A stretch of DNA of 37,212 bases, taken from Bacteroidaceae bacterium (GTDB taxonomy: Bacteria; Bacteroidota; Bacteroidia; Bacteroidales; Bacteroidaceae). Positions 25,764 through 33,769 of the stretch are shown here, one piece after another. The notes beneath the pieces are model-generated. The model saw only the letters and a program-made list of their open reading frames with translations. It did not search any database and had not been told where the DNA came from. The DNA is taken from NCBI GenBank assembly GCA_017541265.1, contig JAFXZK010000125.1, positions 1 to 37,212 of the forward strand, in the 5' to 3' direction. The position numbers were made by a program, and so were the translations under genes. Numbering within the stretch: the first letter of the stretch is position 1; each line of letters begins with the position of its first letter.

Positions 25764-27218
25764 ATGAAGAAGATATTATTGCTGTCAATTCTCAATTTTC
25801 AATTGTCAATCTGCCTCGCGCAAGTCGGCGCTCCCTACATTCACGACCCTTCGACCATTGCAGAATGCGACGGCAAATACTATACCTTCGGAACAGGAGG
25901 GGGCGGACTCATCAGCGAAGACGGCTGGTCGTGGCATTCAGGAGCCGAACGTCCCGGTGGCGGCGCCGCACCTGACGTCTTGAAGATTGGCGACCGCTAC
26001 CTCGTCATCTACGGTGCAACAGGCGGAGGTCTTGGAGGTGGTCACAACGGACGCATCCTGACGATGTGGAACAAGACACTCGATCCTCGTTCGTCTGACT
26101 TCCATTACTCTACGCCTATCGAAGTGGCTTCGAGCGACGGCATGGAGGACTGCGATGCCATCGACCCTTGCCTGCTGCTCGACCCTACCACTGGCCGCCT
26201 TTGGTGTTCCTACGGCACATACTTCGGAAGCATCCGTCTCATCGAGCTTGACCCAAAGACAGGCGAACGTGTGGAGGGCAACAAGGAGATGGACATTGCT
26301 ATAGACTGCGAGGCAACGAACCTCATTTGGCGCGATGGCTGGTACTATCTGCTTGGCACCCACGGCACTTGCTGCGACGGCGTAAACTCAACGTACAACA
26401 TTGTCGTCGGGCGTTCGCGAAAGGTGGAAGGCCCTTACATGGATAACGTGGGGCGCGACATGCTGCACGGAGGAGGACGAATGGTGATTGCCGCTGGCGA
26501 CCGGCTTTGTGGTCCGGGTCACTTTGGCCGTACCATCATCGACGAGGGCGTGGAGGTCATGTCGTGTCACTTTGAAGCCGACCTTGAGCGAAGCGGAAGG
26601 AGTGTGCTTGGCATCAGGCCGCTTTTGTGGAGAAACGGTTGGCCAGAAGCTGGCAAGCAATTCAAGGAAGGCAGCTATGCCATTGTGTCGGAACGACGTG
26701 GCTACAGCCTTGAGCTGGCAGTCGACTTCATCCGCATGAAGCAAGAACGGCAGGCTTTTTGGCGCATCAATCCCGACGAACCAGTGAAGCCTTTGCCAAA
26801 CCAGACACTTGCCGAGGTGATTGGCACTTGGCCAAAAGGCAACATTCCCGTACGTCTGAGCGACTACATGTTCCGTCCGCATCAACACTGGACGGTTATC
26901 CCCGTTGCAGAGGGCGGCGGCTTTCTTGGCGGTCAATACTGCAAGATTGTGATTGAAGGCACAGACCGTGCCCTTGCTGCCACAGAAGACTTGGAACTGA
27001 CCGCCACAGAGCAGTTCAATGGAGCCGACGAACAGCTTTGGCGCATCGAGCAGCTTACCGACGGCACCTATCGCATCATGCCCAAGCGCATACCAGGTCA
27101 GGAGGGACTGAACACCACCTATTGCCTTTATTCATCGGGCGACAGCACCCCCACCCTTGCCTGCTATGACTTCGGGAGCGACAACGCAAAGTGGAGGTTC
27201 GTCCAAGTAGTCAACTAA
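25764..27218 (+). CDS. Secreted GH43 family arabinanase-like protein
   Basis: This 484-residue secreted enzyme has its ATG at 25764, one base after the previous stop, so the genes are translationally linked. The signal peptide is MKKILLLSILNFQLSICLA. The GH43 residues are D28 (YIHDPSTI), D134 (DAIDPCLLL) and E183 (DCEATNLIWRDGWYY). The propeller ends near residue 340, and the C-terminal 140 residues (YMFRPHQHWTVIPVAEGGG ... NAKWRFVQV) resemble a ricin-type trefoil, probably glycan binding. Endo-1,5-alpha-arabinanase or arabinofuranosidase activity is likely but not certain. The signal peptide core is encoded by a repeat of CAATT words (tcaattctcaattttcaatt). Confidence 0.87.
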   Translation: MKKILLLSILNFQLSICLAQVGAPYIHDPSTIAECDGKYYTFGTGGGGLISEDGWSWHSGAERPGGGAAPDVLKIGDRYLVIYGATGGGLGGGHNGRILTMWNKTLDPRSSDFHYSTPIEVASSDGMEDCDAIDPCLLLDPTTGRLWCSYGTYFGSIRLIELDPKTGERVEGNKEMDIAIDCEATNLIWRDGWYYLLGTHGTCCDGVNSTYNIVVGRSRKVEGPYMDNVGRDMLHGGGRMVIAAGDRLCGPGHFGRTIIDEGVEVMSCHFEADLERSGRSVLGIRPLLWRNGWPEAGKQFKEGSYAIVSERRGYSLELAVDFIRMKQERQAFWRINPDEPVKPLPNQTLAEVIGTWPKGNIPVRLSDYMFRPHQHWTVIPVAEGGGFLGGQYCKIVIEGTDRALAATEDLELTATEQFNGADEQLWRIEQLTDGTYRIMPKRIPGQEGLNTTYCLYSSGDSTPTLACYDFGSDNAKWRFVQVVN

Positions 27219-27405
27219 AATCGTTAGTCGTCCCTCAAAAAGCCACTTTTTATTATATTGAAGGGTTAGGATTGTGGGGCGAGCAGGTGTCCCAAAGATG
27301 CCTCTGATGCCCTCGCTCAACAAATCCAAAACCATTTTGCTCTCTTGCGGAAGAGCGCATGTTTTATACAACCTTTTCAAGGGGCAAATATATACCAACA
27401 CAGGC

Positions 27406-27770
27406 CTTTGTTCTGGCGGATTTATAATCCGCCAGCATTGAACATGAGCATTTGTAATGCGAAAAACATTTTACAAAACACGCTTTTTCGTGCTTTGCGA
27501 ATCGACACTATTCGCCCTCCACACCTTCCGTACCCAAACACGCCATTCTCGGAGACCAAGTCGTCGCAAATATCTTGACAAAACTGACCGTCTGCCGTAA
27601 TACTTTTGAAACGAATCGGTTCATTATGCACAACAAACCGACTCATTTTCTTGCATATTTGAGCCGATTTGCCTACCTTTGTAAGTTGATAGCTTGACTT
27701 CGAACAGAATTATGTTATTGAGACACAAACCATGATAAGCAAAAACCATATCAAGTCCATCAAGCTATTG
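27406..27770 (+). repeat. Direct repeat, copy 2, downstream of the GH43 cassette
   Basis: It matches 23201-23300 plus 23548-23810, with the intervening 250 bases missing. It carries the same promoter (TACCTTTG at 27674-27681) and the same start context (ATGATAAGCAAAA at 27732), but no GH43 gene follows. Recombination between the copies would remove both GH43 genes. Confidence 0.85.
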
Positions 27771-27874
27771 ACGGCAGCGTTTTGATGCTCTTCGCGCATA
27801 TCCTCGTCTATGCAGGCAGCATTTTTGGCGTGAAGATTTACATCAAAGACCTAATTAAGCGAGCAAACAAATAA
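27732..27874 (+). pseudogene. Broken small secreted-protein ORF behind the duplicated promoter
   Basis: From ATG 27732 the frame reads MISKNHIKSIKLLTAAF and stops at 27783. An overlapping ATG (TGATG) then opens MLFAHILVYAGSIFG...KRANK up to 27874. One extra T at the junction would join them into a 48-residue peptide with a signal-like core (LLTAAFLMLFAHILVYAG), as in the GH43 leader MISKTYIKYISAFLLFAG. This looks like a decayed duplicate leader. It could instead be a small coupled ORF of 29 residues at 27785-27874. Confidence 0.5.
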
Positions 27875-27889
27875 AAAAGGATTCCTTTT

Positions 27890-27920
27890 TTTGCGGTTTG
27901 CCCGCTTTTTTGTATCTTTG
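27890..27920 (+). promoter_or_regulatory. Promoter of the ORF6N / restriction cassette
   Basis: TTTG at 27890-27893 and TATCTTTG at 27913-27920 are 19 bases apart, a near-perfect Bacteroidetes promoter. The first start codon is at 27941. Confidence 0.7.
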
Positions 27921-27940
27921 CGGAAGAAAAGGAAAAGTGT

Positions 27941-28897
27941 ATGGCAGACAGCAAGAGCAAAAAGAAAAATACAGAACTTGTCACCAATTGTGACAACCTC
28001 CCTCAGACAGGAAACGTCTTTAGTCAGCATGACATAGAAAGACTTATCCTTACTATTAGAGGCGAGCAAGTAATCTTAGACCGCGACCTTGCATTCCTTT
28101 ATCAAGTAGAGGTAAAACAGATGAACAGGCAGGTGAAACGCAATATTGAGCGTTTCCCAGAGGATTTTATGTTTCAACTCACAAAGGAAGAATATAATAG
28201 TTTGAAGTGCCAAATTGGCACTTCAAACAAAAGAGGCGGTGATCGCCGTGCACTGCCTTATGCTTTCACACAACAGGGAATAGGGATGCTTAGCGGCCTT
28301 CTCAGGAGTCAAGTCGCCATAGACACCAATATTCGGATTATGCGTGCATTTGTCAATATGCGTCGTTTCTTGCTTTCAAATGCTCAGATATTCCACCGCC
28401 TTGACAATGTTGAACAGAAGCAGTTGGAGAATAAGGTGTGGATGGAGCAGACAGACAATAAAATCAACACCATACTTGCAAAGATGGAGGACAATTCTCC
28501 CAAGCTCCTTCCTGAACAGATTTTCGGTACAGGTTGTGTTTGGGATGCATGGTCATATGTCTCAGACCTGATTAGGAGTGCCAAACAGAAGATTATACTT
28601 ATTGACAACTTTGTTGATGACCGTGTCCTGTCACTCCTTGACAAACGAGCCGATGGCATCGAAGCCACTATTCATACCCGCTATTATGAGTCGTTCCTGA
28701 CCGACTTAAAGAAGCACAATGACCAATATCGCGAAATCAAGTTCGTACAGTTTCCACACCGCAACCACGACCGCTTCCTCATAATCGACAATGACGTGTA
28801 TTTCCTTGGAGCTAGTGTGAAGGATATGGGCGTTGGTTTGTGTGCAATTACGAAATTGCAAGCATCCCCAGAAACGATATTACAATTTCTGAAATGA
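27941..28897 (+). CDS. ORF6N domain protein with PLD-like C-terminal domain
   Basis: This is a 318-residue cytoplasmic protein. The ORF6N (KilA-N-like) DNA-binding domain spans residues about 30-125 (RGEQVILDRDLAFLYQVEVKQMNRQVKRNIERFP, ending RIMRAFVNMR). A helical linker follows. The C-terminal half (WDAWSYVSDLIRSAKQKIILIDNF) resembles phospholipase-D-like nuclease domains. Its motif is HDRFLIID with R in place of the usual K, and GASVKD, so it may bind rather than cut DNA. This form is common in Bacteroidetes. It is first in a tight three-gene unit (8-base gap to the next gene), which suggests a regulatory or DNA-sensing part in the restriction cassette. That role is inferred. Confidence 0.85.
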   Translation: MADSKSKKKNTELVTNCDNLPQTGNVFSQHDIERLILTIRGEQVILDRDLAFLYQVEVKQMNRQVKRNIERFPEDFMFQLTKEEYNSLKCQIGTSNKRGGDRRALPYAFTQQGIGMLSGLLRSQVAIDTNIRIMRAFVNMRRFLLSNAQIFHRLDNVEQKQLENKVWMEQTDNKINTILAKMEDNSPKLLPEQIFGTGCVWDAWSYVSDLIRSAKQKIILIDNFVDDRVLSLLDKRADGIEATIHTRYYESFLTDLKKHNDQYREIKFVQFPHRNHDRFLIIDNDVYFLGASVKDMGVGLCAITKLQASPETILQFLK

Positions 28898-28905
28898 TAT
28901 AAAAC

Positions 28906-29835
28906 ATGCCGACTCGTCCATTAACATCGTCCGAAGAACTGGTTATAAGGTTTTTAGAGAAAGCCAAGTCCTATCAGTCTGATTTTGAATTAATAAAAAT
29001 ATTAAGGTCGAGGACATATCGCATTGTCAGGGCTAATGTTCTTATTCGTGCCTCATCCGAAGGCAATAGAAGATATTTCTTTGGCCTAAACTATTTATGC
29101 GCCGAAGAAATGGCGAATGTTGACAATCCATACATCGCATTCATTTGTGGTGATGTTGACAGAACTGTTATTATTCCTGCTAAAGTATTCTTCAGATATT
29201 TACCTCAAATTAGTCATGACAGGAATGGGGAATACAAAATAAACATAGATAAAGATCTTAACATCGTCCTTCAAGGAAGAGGTAATCGTTTAGATTGCTC
29301 TTCATACATCAACAATTGGGAACAACTGATAAATCCGACGCCCCAACCAATCTCTGACTTTTCATCTGTTGAACAAAGTTTACACTCCATTATTCAAGGG
29401 CGCCTTTTGGAGATTGGCAACGCTAGAGGGTTTGAAACATTCTGCCCAGACAAATCTAAACTCTTCAACGAAAGGCAACTGAAAGAGATAGCGACAATTG
29501 ATAAATGCCCAGAATTGCAATTCTCTCAATATGATTTGCTCAGACAAATAGATGTTTTGTGGTTTAAGAAAAAAGGGAACCATTACATTCCACAATATGC
29601 TTTTGAGGTAGAATTATCTACTGGTGTCTGGTCTGGAGTCGGTAGAATGTCAACCTTACTAGATTATGAAAACGTTCCACTTTATATTATATCAAATGAC
29701 CACAGACTTTATCAAAAAGTCATTTCCACAAATGATAATAGTTCCAGGTATCATTTCATTGATAATAATGATTTAGGTGATTTATATGCCGCAGAGAAAT
29801 CTTTGAAAGAACTGAGATATAAAATAGGATTGTAG
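28906..29835 (+). CDS. Unrecognised nuclease-like protein of the restriction cassette
   Basis: This 309-residue protein has no family I can name. The N-terminal half (about 1-140; SSEELVIRFLEKAKSYQSDFELIKILRS) may be a DNA-recognition part. The C-terminal half looks like a PD-(D/E)xK core: D216 in LRQIDVLWF, then E234-V-E236 in YAFEVELSTGVWSGVGRMSTLL, with E in place of the usual K. It could be an inactive or altered endonuclease, or a control or specificity partner. It lies 8 bases after the ORF6N gene and 4 bases before the TdeIII-like gene, so the three are almost certainly co-translated. Base use is clearly A+T-richer than the flanking genes, pointing to transfer from elsewhere. Confidence 0.55.
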   Translation: MPTRPLTSSEELVIRFLEKAKSYQSDFELIKILRSRTYRIVRANVLIRASSEGNRRYFFGLNYLCAEEMANVDNPYIAFICGDVDRTVIIPAKVFFRYLPQISHDRNGEYKINIDKDLNIVLQGRGNRLDCSSYINNWEQLINPTPQPISDFSSVEQSLHSIIQGRLLEIGNARGFETFCPDKSKLFNERQLKEIATIDKCPELQFSQYDLLRQIDVLWFKKKGNHYIPQYAFEVELSTGVWSGVGRMSTLLDYENVPLYIISNDHRLYQKVISTNDNSSRYHFIDNNDLGDLYAAEKSLKELRYKIGL

Positions 29836-29839
29836 AAAC

Positions 29840-30832
29840 ATGGCTATATCAACAGAGAAGAAAGAAAGAATAGCTCGCGATGTTATTCAAGAAATATATA
29901 GGCATTATCAAATTAGTGCAAACGTCATGGTGAATAATCCATTTGCGAGAGCATTTGCATCTATCAATGAAAGGGCTATTAATCAACAAGACAATGCAAG
30001 ACAAAACTGTGCATATAACCTTATGCATGGCCTTAACACTTCATTGGGACAGTCTTTCTTCGAAGGCGTTGCTCATATACTTTGCGATGGTGAGAAGAGG
30101 GATTTCAAGTCAAATGAGATTTACATCAATCAAATGTCGGCAATCTCCGACATTATGATAGACTTGAAAAATGGTACGGAAACTCCATCTGTAAATCGTG
30201 AAGATGAAATTATCGCCAATCAAGCGACAGGAGATAAGCAGACGGCTTCTAACTTCACAGCAGATTGCTTTTATGAAACAGAAAACGAAGTGGTAGCTCT
30301 CGAATTGAAATCTGTACGTCCTAATTCTGGTGAAATGAGAGGTGAAAAGCAGAAAGTTCTGATAGGTAAGGCCGTTTTGCGTGAATTGTATCCTAACAAG
30401 AATGTGAGATACATCTTCGGTTTTCCATTCGACCCAACTTCGGATAGTGATGTTGGCTATGACAAGCAACGTTTCCTTCACTACCTTGTAGAGGCTGAGA
30501 AATTCATAGCACACGAAGATTTCCTCATTGCCGATGAGCTGTGGTCGTTCTTGGCTTCGTCGAATAATGCAATGCAAGAAATCCTGGAGATAATAAACCG
30601 TATTGCCACTCCAAGGTTTATGGATAAATTTGATGCCCTGCAGGATAACAGGACACCAAGAGAAGAGAAACGAAGGATATTGGAAGAATGGTATCTTTGT
30701 TCTGAAGTGCGTATCTTAGACAATGTACGCCCGAATGCTTCAAACTTGCGAATCTATAATCAGTCGATTTTCAAGAATGATGGTTCATATAATACTAACA
30801 GGTTAACGCTTCTAAATCTTCAACCGCAATAA
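29840..30832 (+). CDS. TdeIII-family type II restriction endonuclease
   Basis: This 330-residue protein resembles the TdeIII restriction family. Shared features are the LNTSLGQSFFEGVAHIL block, the segment ISDIMIDLKNGTETPS, and a PD-(D/E)xK core with D142 (FTADCFYE) and E155-L-K157 (VALELKSVRP). FGFPFDPTSDSDVGYDKQRFLHYL follows. The family name-giver, TdeIII, cuts at GGNCC; whether this protein shares that site is unknown. No DNA methyltransferase is encoded in the window, although GGNCC occurs in it (for example GGACC near 931). Either the partner enzyme is elsewhere, or the cassette works differently. A terminator hairpin follows at 30851-30874. Base use is A+T-rich like its upstream neighbour. 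Confidence 0.8.
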   Translation: MAISTEKKERIARDVIQEIYRHYQISANVMVNNPFARAFASINERAINQQDNARQNCAYNLMHGLNTSLGQSFFEGVAHILCDGEKRDFKSNEIYINQMSAISDIMIDLKNGTETPSVNREDEIIANQATGDKQTASNFTADCFYETENEVVALELKSVRPNSGEMRGEKQKVLIGKAVLRELYPNKNVRYIFGFPFDPTSDSDVGYDKQRFLHYLVEAEKFIAHEDFLIADELWSFLASSNNAMQEILEIINRIATPRFMDKFDALQDNRTPREEKRRILEEWYLCSEVRILDNVRPNASNLRIYNQSIFKNDGSYNTNRLTLLNLQPQ

Positions 30833-30850
30833 CCGAGTTTGATACCAATA

Positions 30851-30874
30851 AGGGCGACAGGAAACTGCCGCCTT
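30851..30874 (+). terminator. Terminator of the restriction cassette
   Basis: AGGGCGACAG and CTGCCGCCTT pair around a GAAA tetraloop with one A-C mismatch and one G-T pair, and TTATTTA follows. It lies 19 bases after the endonuclease stop. Confidence 0.65.
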
Positions 30875-30879
30875 TATTT

Positions 30880-31038
30880 ATGCAACAAAAGCAACAAAAG
30901 CAACATTGCGATTTGAGAGAGAGCAATATCAAACTTGTTTGGATATTGCCGAACGTTAGCAATGTCAACGAAGTTAACAAGCAATTTCAAGAGGAAATCA
31001 TCGGAAAACATTCCTTTTCAAGGAAAAACTTGTGTTAA
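30880..31038 (+). CDS. Possible small ORF, 52 residues
   Basis: ATG at 30880 opens a frame MQQKQQKQHCDLRESNIKLV... ending in SRKNLC. The first codons are a GCAACAAAA tandem repeat. There is no clear ribosome site, it starts right after the terminator, and I recognise no family. It may be chance. Otherwise 30875-31060 shows nothing nameable. Confidence 0.2.
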   Translation: MQQKQQKQHCDLRESNIKLVWILPNVSNVNEVNKQFQEEIIGKHSFSRKNLC

Positions 31039-31063
31039 GTTATGTTTTCTCCTCTTTTTTTTA

Positions 31064-31071
31064 TAATTTTG
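31064..31071 (+). promoter_or_regulatory. -7 element of the nqr operon
   Basis: TAATTTTG fits TAnnTTTG and lies 37 bases before the nqrA start. No convincing -33 element is seen. Confidence 0.55.
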
Positions 31072-31108
31072 CACCCGCGAAAACAAACATTTTTTATTAA
31101 TCCCAGAT

Positions 31109-32437
31109 ATGGCAAAAGTAATTAAGTTACGCAAAGGCCTCGACGTCAATCTCAAGGGCAAAGCCACGAAGGAGACTGCCAGCGTGAAGTGTCCGGGCGA
31201 GTACGCACTCGTGCCAGACGACTTCTATGGCGTGAAACCTAAGGTGGTGGTCAAGGAGGGAGATGCCGTGAAGGCTGGGGATGCCTTGTTTGTTGACAAG
31301 CTGCATCCCGAAGTGAAGTTCGTTAGCCCTGTCAGCGGAACAGTCAGCATGGTGGAGCGCGGCGACCGTCGCAAACTGCTGAGCATCCGTGTGAAGGCTG
31401 ACGAGAAGCAGGAAGCACGCCAGTTCGACAGCCAGGGTGACCTGAAGGCGCTCATGTTGGAGAGCGGTCTGTTCGCTTTCCTGCGCCAACGTCCCTACGA
31501 TGTGGTGGCAAATCCTGAGGACGCTCCGAAGGCTATCTTTGTGAGCGCGTTCAACAGCATGCCGCTGAGTCAGGACTTCGAGTACGTCCTCCAAGGTCAG
31601 GAGGCTGAGTTCCAGGCAGGTCTTTCCGCTTTGGCTAAGATTGCAAAGGTTTATCTCGGCGTGAGCGCAAAGCAGACCGCTAAGGCTCTGACCGAGGCTA
31701 AGGATTGCGAGGTGAACATCTTCGATGGTCCCGCTCCAGCAGGTAATGTGGGTGTTCAAATCAATCACGTCAGCCCCATCAACAAGGGTGAGGTGGTTTG
31801 GACACTCGGAGCCGAGGAGGTTATCTTCCTGGGTCGCCTCTTGAAGACTGGCAAGGTGGACTTCACTCGCACCATCGCGCTTGCCGGTAGCGAAGTGAAG
31901 GCGCCCAAGTACTACAAGGTGAAGGTCGGCCAGAAGTTGACAACGCTCCTCGACGGCACTATCAATGCTGAGGGTGCTCGCATCATCAGCGGCAACGTGA
32001 TGACTGGTCTCAAGACCTCTGCCGAAGGTTTCCTCGGTGCTCATGCTACCGAAGTGAACGTCATTCCCGAAGGCGACCACGCTGACGAGATGTTGGGCTG
32101 GATCATGCCACGCTTCAACACCTTCAGCACCCATCGCAGCTACTTCAGCTGGCTCTTGGGCAAGAAGAAGGAGTACGTCATCGATGCACGCGTCAAAGGC
32201 GGCGAACGTCACATGATCATGAGCGGAGAGTACGACAAAGTCTTCCCGATGGACATCTATGCAGGCTATCTCGTGAAGGCCATCATCGCTGGAGACATCG
32301 ACCGTCAGGAAGCTCTGGGCATCTACGAGGTTGCCCCAGAAGACTTCGCCATCGCTGAGTTCGTGGACTCTTCGAAGCTCGAGTTGCAGCGTATCGTACG
32401 TGAAGGCTTGGACATCCTCAGAAAGGAAAATGCTTAA
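31109..32437 (+). CDS. nqrA: Na+-translocating NADH:quinone reductase subunit A
   Basis: NqrA is the peripheral, cofactor-free subunit of the sodium-pumping NADH dehydrogenase, associated with the quinone-reducing side. The 442-residue protein starts MAKVIKLRKGLDVNLKGKA, the usual N-terminus. Other family blocks are SPVSGTVSMVERGDRRKLLSI (a biotinyl/lipoyl-like fold), GPAPAGNVGVQINHVSPINKGE, and FNTFSTHRSYFSWLL. The length is normal. It heads nqrABCDEF, and a 109-base inverted-repeat element separates it from nqrB. Confidence 0.95.
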   Translation: MAKVIKLRKGLDVNLKGKATKETASVKCPGEYALVPDDFYGVKPKVVVKEGDAVKAGDALFVDKLHPEVKFVSPVSGTVSMVERGDRRKLLSIRVKADEKQEARQFDSQGDLKALMLESGLFAFLRQRPYDVVANPEDAPKAIFVSAFNSMPLSQDFEYVLQGQEAEFQAGLSALAKIAKVYLGVSAKQTAKALTEAKDCEVNIFDGPAPAGNVGVQINHVSPINKGEVVWTLGAEEVIFLGRLLKTGKVDFTRTIALAGSEVKAPKYYKVKVGQKLTTLLDGTINAEGARIISGNVMTGLKTSAEGFLGAHATEVNVIPEGDHADEMLGWIMPRFNTFSTHRSYFSWLLGKKKEYVIDARVKGGERHMIMSGEYDKVFPMDIYAGYLVKAIIAGDIDRQEALGIYEVAPEDFAIAEFVDSSKLELQRIVREGLDILRKENA

Positions 32438-32452
32438 TAAATGAAGAATGAT

Positions 32453-32561
32453 GAATGAAGAACGAAGAATTTGCTACCGCACTGCCAAGGCAGCATCGGA
32501 GCATTCTCTCAGTTTCAATCTGTTTTTCTTCGTGCGGTAGCAAATTCTTCATTCTTCATTC
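32453..32561. repeat. MITE-like inverted repeat between nqrA and nqrB
   Basis: Two 30-base arms at 32453-32482 and 32532-32561 match at 29 of 30 positions (inner sequence AATTTGCTACCGCAC / GTGCGGTAGCAAATT). The 49-base spacer holds a small TGCCaaGGCA hairpin. The arms end in the repeated word gaatgaagaa. It fills most of the 150-base gap and has no coding capacity. Confidence 0.85.
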
Positions 32562-32587
32562 TTAACTCTTAATTAATAATGTATATT

Positions 32588-33763
32588 ATGAATCCAATAA
32601 AGAAACTATTCGATAACATACATCCCTACGTTGAGGAAGGTGGCAAGTTCCACGCTTTCCGTTCGTTGGTGGACGGTTTCGAGACGTTTGCTTTCGTTCC
32701 GAACACAACCAGCCGCGTAGGTAGCGTGAATATCCACGATGCTATCGACAGCAAGCGCATCATGAGCCTCGTCGTGATTGCCCTGGTTCCTGCCTTGCTC
32801 TTCGGTATGTATAACGTGGGTTATCAGAACGCTTTGGCAACAGGCCACTTGGCCGATGCTACGTTCTGGGGAATGTTCTGGTACGGCTTCTTGGCCGTCC
32901 TGCCTAAGATTATTGTCAGCTACGTTGTCGGTCTCGGTATCGAGTTCGTGGTTGCACAGTGGAAGAATGAAGAGATTCAGGAGGGCTTCCTCGTATCGGG
33001 TATCTTGATTCCCATGATTGTGCCCGTCACTTGTCCGCTCTGGATGCTTGCCATCGCCGTTGCTTTCAGCGTTATCCTTGCTAAGGAAATCTTCGGCGGC
33101 ACAGGCATGAACATCTTCAACCCTGCTCTTATCACCCGTGCTTTCCTGTTCTTCAGCTATCCCTCAGCAATGACAGGCGACGCAACCGTTTGGGTGGCTC
33201 AGGACACCATCTTCGGTCTTGGCTACAAGGCTACTGATGCCTACACCGCAGCCACACCTCTTGGCGAGGCAGCTCAGGCAGGCTTCCAAGGCTTTACACC
33301 CGACCAGATTCAGAATGCCATCACAGGTCTTATTCCTGGTTGCATTGGTGAGACCAGCGTGATTGCCATCGCTCTTGGCGGTTTGCTGCTGCTTTGGACA
33401 GGCGTTGCCAGCTGGAAGATTATGCTGAGCGTCTTCGTTGGCGGTGCAGCAACAGGTTATCTGATGCAAGCTCTCGACCTGACACAGATTCAGTGGTACG
33501 AGCACCTCGTTCTTGGCGGCTTTGCTTTCGGTGCTGTCTTCATGGCAACCGACCCCGTTACAAGCTGTCGTACAGAATGCGGCAAGTACGTCTATGGCCT
33601 GCTCATCGGCTTCATTGCAGTCTTGGTGCGCGTCCTCAACCCAGGTTATCCCGAGGGTATGATGCTTGCCATCCTGCTGATGAATCTCTTTGCAAGTCTC
33701 ATCGACTATTGCTTCGTACAGAGCAACATTAACATGCGTGCTAAGCGCGTATCTAAAAAGTAA
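32588..33763 (+). CDS. nqrB: Na+-translocating NADH:quinone reductase subunit B
   Basis: NqrB is a membrane subunit that carries a covalent FMN and takes part in the sodium pathway and quinone site. From ATG 32588 (MNPIKKLFDNIHPYVEEGGKFHAF) it has 391 residues; an ATG three codons earlier is also possible. It has about ten hydrophobic segments. The FMN site is the threonine of YTAATPL (residue 223), matching the S/T-x-A-T motif. PALITRAFLFFSYPSAMTGDATVWV and FATDP-like MATDPVTSC are typical family blocks. Order and spacing fit a standard nqr operon. Confidence 0.94.
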   Translation: MNPIKKLFDNIHPYVEEGGKFHAFRSLVDGFETFAFVPNTTSRVGSVNIHDAIDSKRIMSLVVIALVPALLFGMYNVGYQNALATGHLADATFWGMFWYGFLAVLPKIIVSYVVGLGIEFVVAQWKNEEIQEGFLVSGILIPMIVPVTCPLWMLAIAVAFSVILAKEIFGGTGMNIFNPALITRAFLFFSYPSAMTGDATVWVAQDTIFGLGYKATDAYTAATPLGEAAQAGFQGFTPDQIQNAITGLIPGCIGETSVIAIALGGLLLLWTGVASWKIMLSVFVGGAATGYLMQALDLTQIQWYEHLVLGGFAFGAVFMATDPVTSCRTECGKYVYGLLIGFIAVLVRVLNPGYPEGMMLAILLMNLFASLIDYCFVQSNINMRAKRVSKK

Positions 33764-33769
33764 ACAGAT

